Shown here: positions 35,079 through 46,922 of the stretch, one piece after another | How positions within the stretch are numbered: the first letter of the stretch is position 1 | Layout: the number at the start of each line of letters is the position of its first letter | NCBI RefSeq assembly: GCF_004337985.1 | Contig: NC_043743.1 | Span: 3,674,580-3,738,579, forward strand | Direction: 5' to 3' | DNA length: 64,000 bases | From: Pyricularia pennisetigena | Lineage: Eukaryota > Ascomycota > Sordariomycetes > Magnaporthales > Pyriculariaceae | Notes under the pieces: generated by a model | What the model saw: the letters and a program-made list of their open reading frames with translations, nothing else | Databases searched by the model: none | What the model was told of the DNA's origin: nothing | Translations under genes and position numbers: made by a program

Positions 35079-36389
35079 AGCATCTTGCATCCTCAAAACG
35101 TCGCTAATAGCGGGATATTGGTGAGTCGAGTTTGGTGTTGCTGGTTGCTGCCTTTACTCGGTGTAGCTTCCCAGCATCAAAATGGTATTTTTGAGAGCGG
35201 TGGTAGCATTCCGTGCTGCATTTCATTCTTCAAATCAGAATTATGATTTTTGTTCAGCCGGCGGCACGAAACGTAACTCTTTCTTGCCAGAGCGTGTCTC
35301 TTAAAATCGGCAAATTTGACTGCAGCCTGTAGTCCGACGGGATTTGAGACTTTTAATGGTTTACTCCATTGCCCCGGGCGTCGATTTTGTGAAGCATGCA
35401 CACGAAGTATCATCCGCCCTACCTTCTTTTCAAATCTTGAACTACCGTCGCCTACCAGAAGCCCGGCATTCCTCCCTCTGCCAAAACCCCGTGCTACGGA
35501 AATGGGCAATGTCGATCTTTTTTCATGTTCGGCCGGCCCTTGGTATTACCCGTACATGTGTGGCCGGCTTCTGGGTGCGACGTTGCCGTTTTGGGAAGCT
35601 ATCAAAAGTGTTGCAGCTACTACGTTAATGGGGGCTAGGCCGAACTTGAAATCTTATGTGAGGGTAGAGATTACGCTTGCCTTACAATGCCGACTAACAA
35701 AGTGGAAGTATATACATGCTGGATGGAATCAGTAAAGTAGAAAACATCAGACATTGCAAGGCCGCCAAGGTATATAAGTGACAATAAGGTACATATGTAT
35801 GCAATAATAAACATCTATCCCCAATCGCCAAGTGCGCGGGAACATCTAAACGAGAAGTGAAGGCGTTGTATCTGGTGCTACTGGGACACAACCCAGGACC
35901 CGGTTGGATCCAAGGCGTCACTGGCTCGAACGCGATCCGGTGCTTCCCTAAACCTGATATTTGCACAACAATCTCTTCCTGTAGTAGCTAATATCGCCCC
36001 TCGCCTTGAGGGTTGTATTCGTCGTGATGACTCAAGCAAGACTTTTTGGTGCAAGCTCCAAGGGCAAGTCCGGCTGACCTTGCAATATCTGGATCCCTGA
36101 GCAGCAAGAATAATAAAAAAAAAGGAAAAAAAAAAACACTCTTCAACGCTGGGTTTAATACAAAAGGGCATAGACCGAAGTGGAAGGAACGATAAAAACA
36201 GGCGTGGCACTGTGCGCTGCACCTGTCCAGTTGCTCTTGTTCGGTGCCATTCTCAACTCCATCTCAGCTTGACCCCTTAGTTGTCCTTCGTTTCTTCCAC
36301 TCAAAACATACTCAAAATCAAACCAGACTCTCGTTCAAAATCACCATTAAAACATTTCGAATACCAAGCCATCGCAACACGCCACCAAG

Positions 36390-38008
36390 ATGCTCCCAAC
36401 CTTTACTCTCGTTCGTGTCGGCGTCCTTGCGGCGCTGGCGACGGCCGTCTCTGCCGTCCCGGCCCCCGAGCCGCAGACTGCTCCCGTCTCCAATCAGTCT
36501 CCTGTTTTGCCCTCTTTGGCCTTCTCGCCGCTCGCGCCGCAGGCTTCCCTGGGCCCGCTCCCCCCACCCGAGTGCGAGCCACGGACTCTCTGCGTTAAGG
36601 GAGCCAACACATGCGGCAAATGGGAAGGGTAAGCTTCCTCCAACTTTCATTTTACAGGCTAGAGAAAAGCCATGCTCCCTACGGCCTGAAACTGACACAC
36701 CTTTATCCACACGGCAAAGATGTTGGGACACCTGCCAGCCCTGGATGAGTCCGACCGAGCCGGCTTGTGTTCCTTCTTCGACATTGGCTCCGGTTGTGAA
36801 CCCCACCGCCGTGCCTATTACCACGCCTGCAATATGTGAGCCTCGCATCATGTGTGTCGCTGGCGTCAACGAGTGCGGAGTCACCTATACAGGGCAAGTC
36901 CATCTCTCGCGTTATCAAACCGAGTGTTTGTCAGGTTTTGCAGCTACCATGCTGACCTCTTCCAAGATGCTACGACACCTGCACTCCCTCTCTGGAACCC
37001 ACGGCACCCCCCTGCCTCACTAACTTCGAGACTCCCTCGGTTCCTCTGATCACTTCGGTTGACACTGTTTCTCCTATTGTCACGCCTGCTGTCACTCCTG
37101 TTATGCCTCCCATCGTGACTCCTATTTTGACTCCCGTTACAACTTCAGTTCCAACTTCTGTCAGCGGCAGCCCGTCTGTCGACAACTGCAGCACCAGGAC
37201 GGTGTGTGTTGACGGAATTGACGCATGTGGACAAAAGTATGGAGGGTAAGAAAACACCTCTTCTCACCCTGATGAAGAACCAGCTTAGATCTCGGTGCTG
37301 CTGCCATCCAGCCAACTAACATGCCGTACCGGCAGTTGCGTGCTCGACTGCAAGCCTTGGGCAATCGCCACGCCCTTGTGTTCGCTCAACAGCCTGACCC
37401 AACTGACAATAGTCACTCAGCCGCCTTCCACTACCACCGCGCTTGCAAATGGGACTCCGTTAGACCCGATTCTTGATAACTGCAGCACAAGAACTGTCTG
37501 TTGGGATGGGATCAACGAGTGTGGTGAGATGTATGGAGGGTAAGTCAAATTGCCTTGGTTTGCATTGCTGAACAAGACATACAAGGCCCTCGTCGACTCT
37601 CTAGGCTTTCGACTGATGTACTTGTAAACACCAGGTGCTTTCCTGACTGCACGCCTTGGCCAACGTTCTCCAAACCACCCTGTCCTTCGACTGAGGCCAA
37701 ACCTACAACCTTTTCCATAATCACCTCACCTCCTGTCGTCAACGGCACGGATATCATGACTGGTTTCACTGGAACCAACTGCTTCAGTCGGACAGTCTGC
37801 TGGCAGGCAGTCAATAATTGCGGTATCCCCTATGGCGGGTAAGTTTATACACATGTCTTGACACATCTGGTCACCAAGAGAAAGAAAGAAGTAACAGAAG
37901 GTAGCAAACTGACGTACATGCGGTAGTTGCTTTCCCGACTGCCGTCCTTGGCCGACGTTTACTCGTCCAGGCTGCCCGACGTCCACAACAAGCCCTATAG
38001 TGCCTTAG
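36390..38008 (+). CDS. Secreted modular cysteine-rich protein with five intron-split six-Cys modules (393 aa)
   Basis: Six exons: 36390-36628, 36720-36893, 36967-37245, 37336-37539, 37635-37838 and 37927-38008. A signal peptide covers about residues 1-22. Five modules follow the pattern C-x5-C-x6-C-x5/6-C-x3-C-x9/10-C. The first half ends in a CGxxYGG-like sequence and the second half begins CxxDCxPW. In every module the intron falls between the third and fourth cysteine, in phase 2, within a Gly codon. The internal exons (174, 279, 204 and 204 nt) are all multiples of three and can be duplicated or skipped without frameshift. Intron 2 has a GC donor (GCAAGT); the rest are GT. Pro/Thr/Ser linkers with N-glycosylation sequons (NCS, NGT) separate modules. 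I know no named domain with this pattern. A wall-associated or secreted role is likely. Confidence 0.8.
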
Positions 38009-40921
38009 ACAACCCGGTTGTTGTCTATCACGCGAAGAGGCAGCTCTTTTCGCGAGCCTCGCGGGCAAATGGCTCTGTCGTTTACAATCTCAGTGCATCT
38101 TGTCGGGGAGGTTACTATGGCTATGTGGCCATATTGACAAATCTTGGACTGGAAGACCTCGAGATGGAAGCCTTCTTGGGAGATCAATATTGACTTGGGT
38201 AAACCCCGAATGTAGCTAAGCTATGAACTAAGGAACTAATGCAAAGATGCAGAAGCTGCGCGTTCATATTGTTGAATATTTACCCGCGTTTTGCAAATTA
38301 ATACCTCTCTAGTTGTCGCGTACTTTGCAACTTATAATGGTTAGTATCCCGGCCCCGGCTCTGCCGGTCCTTGCGGGCCGGGTTTCCCTGGGGACTCCGC
38401 GATAGTTCATGGCTGACAAAGCTTGCTGTCATGGCGACGTCAGCAATGGGAACAGAACCCCATCACTGGCAACGGGCTTCCAGGGATGCAATCTACCGGT
38501 AAGCCAGGTAGATAAATATGTTAGGTACGCTATGAGCTGGATGGCTTTGGGCAGCAACTCGACCTTCCTGACTGAGGGAGGGTGTTGAATACGCGGGACA
38601 AAAGAGGTCGAAGTCCGTCTTTTGATAATGCATCCATTGAACCGCTTCCAGCTGACTGACTATGCGGGACTTTTTGGTTTTCCAGGACACGACCAGGTAG
38701 GGGAGAGCAGCACTTTATCCCGTCATCGGACCAAAAGAGGTGACAAAAAGGCTCTTAGAGGCAATACGGGTCCCCCGCTTATCTTTTTCGTCAAAAAAGA
38801 AAAAAAAAAATAACCCACTGACTCAACCGAGGACCTCTACTACGTATGTATTACTACTTGGCGAACCACTTCCCAAAAAGTCCGACCCCCGCGGATGACA
38901 CCCTGCTAGCTCTTTTTTTTTTGGCAGATAGAGCTTGATGTCGGGTGCGGAAGTGAGAAGGAAACGAGGAGGGAACCAAAACGTCACTTGTGGTTTCGCC
39001 AACAAGGGTCGGTGGGGGTCGTCCACTCAGCAAGCCGTTGAATGTGTCTGTCCGCAGCGGACTACAGTACAGTTTAACTGCGTAACAGTGGCGCGCAGCC
39101 CGAGCTTAGCAAGCAAGCACTTGCATCACAACTTTACCCCCCTCCTCCACCCCACTTTCGGGAGGACCGGGCGGTGTTACCAAGCTATGCGTACAGTAAG
39201 TACTCGGTACTTCCGTTGTTGGGGGGAGCTGAGAGGTAGGGGTGGTCTTCGAGGAGGGGCATTTATTTCCCTCGAGGCTTTCTTCCCGGTAAACGAGCCG
39301 GAAGTTTGGCCGAAAACGTGTCCAGTGGTCTGTTTTGACTGGACGTTGTTGAAATAATGTAAGTGAGTTGTCCTGTACGGCAAAAATCGATAACGCGGAA
39401 ATACCCGTCAAAAATTCGTTGAAGAAAAAAAAAACAGATAGACATACCAACGACAAGTGGCGGGAAAAAACAAAAAGAGGCTTTTTTCTTTTGTTTTGTT
39501 CTTGTCCCGCTACGGAATCACGACCCCGCTTTGACAGAGATTCTGCCTTTCTCTTCTACTCTTTTTTTTTTTGCATCAATCTTGGCTTTCTGCTTTTGCT
39601 CACTGCATTAGTCGGGCCTAAGCCGATAATGGAGCCAGCAAGAACAATATTTGTGGGCCAAAAACCACGCTGCACGTTTCCATTACGCGGGTTGGGTCGT
39701 GGGGAGCGTCTTTTTTTCGTCAGAGGCAAAGACGGGGATCCAGCGGACAGGGAAGAAGGGGTGTGGCCCATGGGTGGCGATCTCTCTCCAAATGCAGCCC
39801 ACGAAAGCATTCGGCAGCCACGTAGAGCTTGTCTTTTGAGAACATGGCCCGAGGATTAGAACGGTAGGTATATTTTGATCATCCCTACGTTTGAAGAAAA
39901 AAAAAAAAGGTACGTGGCTTAGTGAAGAATCAGGTTAAGAGGTGTTTGTCCTGTTCTGCTGGTTTTGTAGAAAAAAAAAAAAAAACACATAAAACATGCA
40001 GGACAACAAAGGTGAGCTATGCAGAGATATGTCGCATGTTTTGAAAGGGTTATCCTGCAACACGGCCGACATCACCGGAGTTCCAGTCGGAGCTTGACCC
40101 CGGCCGCTTTGCTAGAGATCCGGACAGGGTTTGCAAGTAGCTATCTAGTGGAAAGGCAAAGGACTGTGCCTACCTACCGATCAGGCGCTGTTCAAGAGTT
40201 GGATCGAACAAAGCAGAGCAATACGTCGATTTTAATAGCATTTCTTGTTCATTCATTCGTTTCGTTTACGTTTGCTCCTCCTTTGACGTCACCGCGTAGC
40301 TTACATGACTTTTTCACTTCCCCGAAGAACCCATCGCAAATCCATATCCAGCTTCTCATACCCACTTTGCCAGGGGGACTCACTTTCGGGGATAAGAATG
40401 AAAAAAAAAAAGAATAATGAAATGGCAAGAATAGTAGTTCGGCAGCGTAGCGTAGCGCAAAAGCGAAACTAGCGTGGACCATTGCAGCTTGACCTCCTGT
40501 TGTGCTATGCTTTCATTGGCAGCATGTAGAGAGAGTCTTGAGTAAGCAGGCATACAGGGCAGAGGGACGGACGGAACGGCTGCCCCGCCATGGAGCACCC
40601 AATTCGAGGTGGGAGGAGTAGGTGAGCTACGACACCCGGACGTGGGAGGTGCATTGTCAAACACTCCCTAATCCTCATCCGCCTTGGGTTTCCATCCCAA
40701 CACTCTGCCCGACCTTTTTTTTTTTTTTTTTTTTTCTTTTTTTTAATCTTGTAACCTACCTTACCTAACCTTTCTACTTAATCCCGCGTCACCCCTCCAT
40801 CCACCCATAGTAGATATCCTCCTTTTAATCTCTTTTGGAGTGCTAGACATTCCTCCTCGAACAAAGATCCTCAACATTTCAAGATCAACCTCGAGAGCAC
40901 AGCTACCCAACGTAATCAAAC
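38009..40921. other. Long upstream region of GND1
   Basis: About 2.9 kb with no recognised gene. Frames such as 39368-39859 have no motif and run through homopolymers. Several A and T runs occur (near 38800, 39560, 39900, 39975 and 40718-40743), the last in the leader region shortly before the GND1 start. Confidence 0.5.
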
Positions 40922-43136
40922 ATGTCTGGCGCAGTGTAAGTCCACTACATCTTACCCCACCATCCATCGCCCCTCCACCGATGAGCTACTTGCCATGCAA
41001 CTCAACGACTCTTGTCACGATGCCGACGCCGCGAAGCCGACGAAGCCGTCAATGCCCGCGGCGAAGCAACTGTTATTGCTGCCGTTGCCTCCCCCCCGGA
41101 TGAGGATGTGATTCAGACTCGGCAGCACTCAACGTTGCTGGCGACCTCCTTCGTGACGACCGTTCCTTTTTGTTTCCCGCACCCTGACTGAGTGCCCGCA
41201 GCGCTCGCCTCGCCGGCCTCGGCAGGGCTTTTCCGTCCATGAATGCAGGGTCTTCTTCATCTTCAACGTCAAACAATGCTGACAAGTCCGGAAGCGCTGA
41301 TCTCGGCCTCATCGGCCTGGCCGTCATGTAAGTTGTCTCCCTGAACCTATTACCCACCCCCGCAATTGCTCAAGATCCGAACCGCCGTACTCCTTTCGGA
41401 TGCCACGGCCCGGGTCTAGCTCGGCTACCTGCCTGCAATTGCTTAGCAAAGTAGGCTGGACCCCGCCAATACAGACGACTGACGGATCGTTTTCTGTACC
41501 GCAGGGGCCAGAACCTTATTCTGAACATGGCCGACCATGGTTTCACCATCTGCGCCTTCAACCGTACCGTCTCCAAGGTCGACAACTTCCTGGCCAACGA
41601 GGCCAAGGGCAAGTCGATTGTCGGTGCCCACTCTACAGAGGAGTTCGTCTCCAAGCTCAAGTCGCCGCGCCGGATCATGCTCCTGGTCCAGGCCGGCAAG
41701 GCCGTCGACGACTGGATTGAGACCCTCCTGCCCCTGCTGAGCCAGGGTGACATCATCATCGACGGTGGCAACTCCTACTTCCCCGACTCCAACAGGAGGA
41801 TGAAGTACCTTGAGGGCAAGGGTCTCTACTTCGTCGGCTCCGGTGTCTCGGGTGGTGAGGAGGGTGCCCGGTACGGTCCCTCCATCATGCCCGGTGGCTC
41901 CGAGGCTGCCTGGCCCCATATCAAGGACATCTTCCAGAGCATATCCGCCAAGAGCGACGGCGAGGCATGCTGTGAGTGGGTTGGTGACGAGGGTGCTGGC
42001 CACTACGTCAAGATGGTTCACAACGGTATCGAGTATGGTGACATGCAGCTCATCTGCGAGGTTAGTTCATCACTGTTGTCGTGACGGTTGCCGTCTGCCT
42101 GCAAATGCGCGGTGGGCAATATATGCCGGTTTTGCCAAGCCCGGAGACTGACAATTATTGATTGTGTTTAGGCATACGACATCATGAAGCGTGGTCTCGG
42201 CATGTCCAACAAGGAGATTGGCGATGTTTTCACCCAGTGGAACAAGGGTGTCCTCGACTCTTTCCTGATTGAGATCACCAGGGACATCATGTACTTCAAC
42301 GACGATGACGGACTCCCCCTGGTTGAGAAGATCCTCGACAAGGCCGGACAGAAGGGTACCGGCAAGTGGACCACCATCAATGCTCTGGACCTGGGCATGC
42401 CCGTCACCCTGATCGGTGAGGCCGTCTTCGCCCGCTGCCTGTCAGGCATTAAGGAGCAGCGTGTCCGTGCTTCCCAGAAGCTTGAGTACATTGGCCGCAC
42501 CAGCTCTTTCGAGGGCAACAAGGAGCAGTTCATCAAGGACCTCGAGCAGGCCCTTTACGCCTCCAAGATCATCTCGTATGCTCAAGGTTTCATGCTGATG
42601 CAGGAGGTACGTCCAAAGCCGGGTTTCCACTGGACATTCCAGATTCCGCTGAAGTTTTCTGTTGTTACTGACACTGGCTGTTTGAATCATTATAGGCCGC
42701 CAAGGAGTACAACTGGAAGCTGAACAAGCCGTCGATCGCCCTCATGTGGCGCGGTGGCTGCATCATCCGTTCCGTGTTCCTGAAGGACATTACCTCGGCC
42801 TACCGCAAGAACCCCGACTTGGAGAACCTCCTCTTCGACGATTTCTTCCACAAGGCCATCAACAACGCCCAGCCCGGGTGGCGTGAGGTTGTCGGCCGTG
42901 CCGCCTTCCTCGGTATCCCGACCCCCGCCTTCTCGACTGCTCTGTCATGGTTCGACGGTTACCGCACCAAGGACCTGCCGGCCAACCTTCTCCAGGCCCA
43001 GCGTGACTACTTTGGTGCCCACACCTTCCGCATCAAGCCCGAGTTTGCCAACTCCAAGTACCCCGAGGGCCAGGACATCCACGTCAACTGGACCGGCCGT
43101 GGTGGCAACGTGTCGGCCAGCACGTACCAGGCGTAA
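40922..43136 (+). CDS. GND1: 6-phosphogluconate dehydrogenase, decarboxylating
   Basis: Five exons: 40922-40935 (14 nt), 41295-41327 (33 nt), 41505-42060, 42172-42606 and 42696-43136. They encode 492 residues, the normal family length. The tiny first exons join as [16 protein letters not shown], completing the NADP-binding Rossmann start GLAVMGQNL. The catalytic signature [19 protein letters not shown] and the substrate-binding [13 protein letters not shown] are intact, and the C-terminal all-helical domain is complete. The enzyme oxidises 6-phosphogluconate to ribulose 5-phosphate, CO2 and NADPH in the cytosolic oxidative pentose phosphate pathway. Acceptor choice for exon 2 (41295) is fixed by reading frame and by the conserved N terminus. 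The first intron is long (359 nt) for this genome. Confidence 0.96.
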
Positions 43137-43797
43137 GTTGAGGTTGGAGAATCAGGGGACGAACAAGAGAAAACAAACAAACCAGAAAAAAAAAATGTAG
43201 GAAAATATTCTGGGATGGGATATAGGTAGACGCCACAAAATCCTTTAGAGGCACGGCACCCAGTCAATGATGAATGTCCTTTTTCGCAGTTATTGATTGT
43301 GGAGCTTGGCGATGCTTGAGTAGAGTGTTGATATTTTGAATGAAATTATGATTTGTATGAAAGTTCAACGCTAAAATCTTCTAAAGTTAACTTTTATGTG
43401 TTGCTTAGTGCTGTGAACAAGTCAGAAAAAAACATCACATGTATTGCAATGGGCATTCCCGAATTCTGAAATCAAAAAGAATGATGGAGTTGAGAGAGTA
43501 GGCCAAGGCGTGTTGAGATGATGCCGGTGGTGAGGAGGAAAACGAACGAGTAATGGACCCGCTTTCAATTGCTCTATACCCACTTTTCTCAGGCGCGTAC
43601 ACGAAATTCCAGGCCCGCGAAACCTCAACCATCCATCGCAAAGCCGCTCCTGCGAACCCATCGCGACAGCTACTCAGTCAGCTCTACCCTACCGATCAGT
43701 GCCTGCATTTTCTAGCTGCGAAATAGCTTGGAAGCCGAGGCAATTTCCCGATTGAGCTGGAATCGCATTTGGCGGCGGTGTGTTAAAGTCTGTCAAG
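43137..43797. other. Intergenic between GND1 and SSR4
   Basis: Tandem plus-strand genes; this stretch should hold the GND1 3' end and the SSR4 promoter. Minus-strand small frames here have no motif. Confidence 0.55.
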
Positions 43798-46271
43798 ATG
43801 AATGAGCAAGGCCCTAGCCAGGGCGTGGCGGACCAGTTGGTACGAAGCGCAATAATCGTCCATCTCTCATAGCCATGGCATCTTTGTATTGACAATTTTG
43901 TGAACTGATAGCTCCCCCACCTGCACCTCATCAGCGTGACACGGTATCCAGTGCTGCACAAGCTCGAGCCGCAAAGGGCGATCGACTTGCTCATGCAAGC
44001 GCCCAAGATTGCGCGCGACGATGCTCCCTTTTGCTGGCAATACCTCGACGGCCCACAGGACGGTACCGTTCACTTGATGTGGCAGCCTCTTGCGCGCCTC
44101 GGCACGGACATGGCCAGTGATGGATACATCTGGAACGGTCCCGAGATAATGTACCAGCACGATCTGGGCAACGGTCTGGTATGCTGACAAGCTTAAACTC
44201 CCCTCATCCTCCATGTGCTCTCTACCCTAGCCACAGGAGCTAATATGGCATGCGCACATGTCTCCAGACCCTCGAGCACTACCATTACAAGGCAGGCTTC
44301 AAGCCCATGGAGCCCTACACAATGCACTCGAGGCGCCGCTACCGCCTTGTGCCCTCATCCAAGGTGCCTCACGCGAACCACCCGCCTGTCGACCCGAGCC
44401 TCTTCATCGTCGCCTGGGGACCCAGCGAACCTCACGACCGCATGCCCTCCAGCTCTGTCCCTATAGATAGCCGGACCACCTACATCATGAACTTTCGTAC
44501 CCAGATGCAGCGCGCGGGCCCGATTGCTCGCAAGGATTTTATGTTGAGGGACCGTGGAAACTACCCGCAGATACCGTTCCGTGGCTTTCCCCCGGCCCCG
44601 GGTCCGAGGCAGCCGATGCCACAGACGATGGCATACCCGCCCGCCCACCCGCCGACGACTAAGCGAGGCGCCAGGGCCCAGCAGCAGCAGCAGCAACAGC
44701 AGCAAGCGCAGCAGCAACATCATGCTCAACACCACCCGCAGCAGCCGCACCACCCAGCGGCGGGGCCGCACTCGGCAATCGAGTACGAAGACGAGGAGGA
44801 TACCTCGCGTGGCGACATCTTTGACAGCCTGACCCCACGCGATGTGAGCATGGCGAGGTACAGGCAGAACTACGAGTTGATGGAAGAGGTTCTCTGCTCG
44901 CCATACCGGATGGGCCAGATCGTGATGCCGGATCTGGGACTGGGGCTCAAGGGCGAGCTGGCGGGCCTCACGGACGGGATCTTTGAGGCTCAGGGCGAGG
45001 GTGCTCACAAGATGGCGCCCAAGAAGCCCTACGTCGGAAAGCTGGATGGTGAACTCGCCAATCAATTCCGAAAGAGGGTGGCGGAGCAGATTGAGGCTAC
45101 GCAGACCGAGATCAAGGCACTTGAGGCACAACACGCCAAATTGATGGCCGAATTCGAGTCTGGAAAACTGCTCATGCGCGCCGAGCGCGACCTGCGCGGC
45201 GTTTCCAAGAACTCGGATTCTGGTTCAGGCGGGGACTTTTGGCGACTCGAAGGTCGAGCCGACGGGATTGCAGAGGATGGATCTGTATCGCTGGGCCGCG
45301 GAGTCGACAGCAAAGACCTTGACCAGGTTGTGGCTGAGGTCGAGGCTCGTATTGGACGCAAGGCCGTAGCTGTGCAGGACATCCGCAGAGTCCAAGATGG
45401 TGGCTACCAGGAGCCTGTTGCGCCGCCTCCTAGAGCCGAGCCCGATCCCGTTTTGGTTGAGGCGCAGCAGCAGCAGCAGCCACTACTGGACCCCATGCTC
45501 AACCACCCTTCTACCTCTGTCGGACCTCCCGCGGCGTCCTCGATGTCACGGAACCCATCGCATCCTGGATCTCAGCACAGTGGTGTCATGGTTGGCGACT
45601 CTGACGTTGATATGGGTAACACGGCCGCAGGGCTGCTGGACCAGATGAACCCGTCAGGATTCTCAACCACATCTACTCCGGTCAACAACTTCCCCACGCC
45701 ACAGCCTCAGCTATCTGCCGCTCAGTCCAACGCGGGGACACCTGCAAACGCCGGCATTCCGTCCCCTCATCCGCCCCCACCGCCACAGCAAGCAGCCCCC
45801 AGCACGTCGCAGGATGTCGACATGGGTAACACGGAGACCCCAGCAAACAAGGAGCCCACTCCTCCGATGGCCCCTGACCAAGGCACAGGAAGCGGGGAAT
45901 GGGTCGTGGTACCCAAGAACGCGTCAGATGGCGCCGGCGGTTCTGGAGCAACAGGCCCGTCTCCCAATGGAGGTGCCGGCACTCCAGTACCGGCGGCGGG
46001 AGGAGCCGCTGGCGGTACCTCAACCGTGGGCAATCCCGCTTCCGGGGCTCAACAGCCCCCGACGACAACGGCAGCAGCCCCGGCGCCAGCCCCAGCAGCG
46101 CCGACACCCAACAAGCCCCTGACCCCCGGCGACTTCAGCAATCTGGGCGACCTGCCAGGTTCGTCAGAGTTCGACCTCAATATGGAGATGGAGGACTCGG
46201 CCTTTGGCGACGCGTTCCATGGCGTCAGCGAGTCGCGCGAAGGGAGCGGAGACGTCGGCTCCGGCATCTAG
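43798..46271 (+). CDS. SSR4: SWI/SNF and RSC chromatin-remodelling subunit Ssr4-like
   Basis: Three exons, 43798-43839, 43912-44178 and 44268-46271, give 770 residues. The N-terminal domain (about residues 13-215) matches the fungal Ssr4 N-terminal domain (the former DUF1750). It opens with LPHLHLISVTRYPVLHKL, then WQYLDGPQDGTVHLMWQPL and SDGYIWNGPE. Across the second splice site it continues LEHYHYKAGF and HSRRRYRLVP. The rest is low-complexity. It includes a Gln/His tract at about 44680-44760, a helical segment at about 45040-45190 and a long Pro/Ala/Gly/Ser tail. In fission yeast, Ssr4 is a shared accessory subunit of SWI/SNF and RSC in the nucleus, and orthologues are restricted to fungi. 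The acceptor at 44267 was chosen because it gives the continuous conserved block; an acceptor at 44236 breaks frame. Confidence 0.85.
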
Positions 46272-46922
46272 GAGGATTCGGGGCCGCATGTTGACCTCCT
46301 CTTCTTGCGAGATTAGGGAGTTGGAGTCTGCCGAGTTGGCGATCTTTGTAGACGAGGTGTCGTGATGGGCATGGTTACTTTTTTTTCTCTCTCTTTTTTT
46401 TTTGGTGCAAAAAGTGATGTATCAGTAATTCGCTCTATTCACGTCTCGTCATATTGTTGGTGCATTTGCTACTTTTTATGCTACTTTTTATTTACAGGCG
46501 TTTCTGGGTGGGTTTGTCGTCTTGGACCCGACCTGCTGACAGTTCTCAGGGTTGCGTCTATTCTTTATTAAATGGGGTGGTTTTGGTGGAGTCTGCTGTG
46601 TAGATAACATTTGAAAAAAAAAAATGAGGTTTTTATTTCAATCCATTGCATTTTTTGCGCGCGCATATGACTTGTTTTTGTGTACTTTGATCATTATATT
46701 TGCCGTTTGCGAACCACTCTTTGATTCGATGGGTTGAAGTGTCCCGTGCGCTCTTGAATTGCCATCCTAGGAAATGAGAACAAGTCGATTTTTTTCTCGG
46801 TCAACTTTGGGCCAGCTTACATAATTCAGAACAAACCTCAACGACATCTACCTTTTTGTTTTTATTTGTCATACGCAAATCATATAAAATTGTAATGAGA
46901 TATCCATGCTAATTTTCATGCA
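46272..46922. other. Intergenic between SSR4 and QRI7
   Basis: T-rich, AT-rich sequence with no gene. It holds the SSR4 terminator region and the QRI7 promoter. Confidence 0.55.

Larger units (their letters stand above)
33354..36389. other. Gene-poor divergent region between two secreted-protein genes
   Basis: About 3 kb between divergently oriented secreted-protein genes, so both promoters lie here. It contains a 9-bp repeat at 34727-34749 and a 64-nt A-rich tract at 35014-35077. Frames in between, for example 35316-35735, have no motif. Confidence 0.55.

Noticed and set aside
38340..38400. GC-rich hairpin-like segment that looked like a tRNA
   Set aside because: No A-box/B-box pair, no anticodon arm and no acceptor stem could be fitted.
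39368..39859. 163-codon plus-strand frame upstream of GND1
   Set aside because: Runs through homopolymers that encode Lys and Phe stretches; no signal peptide or conserved block.
44355..45134. 259-codon open frame on the minus strand
   Set aside because: Antisense to the Ssr4 domain and its Gln tract, which reads as poly-Leu on the reverse strand; not an independent membrane protein.
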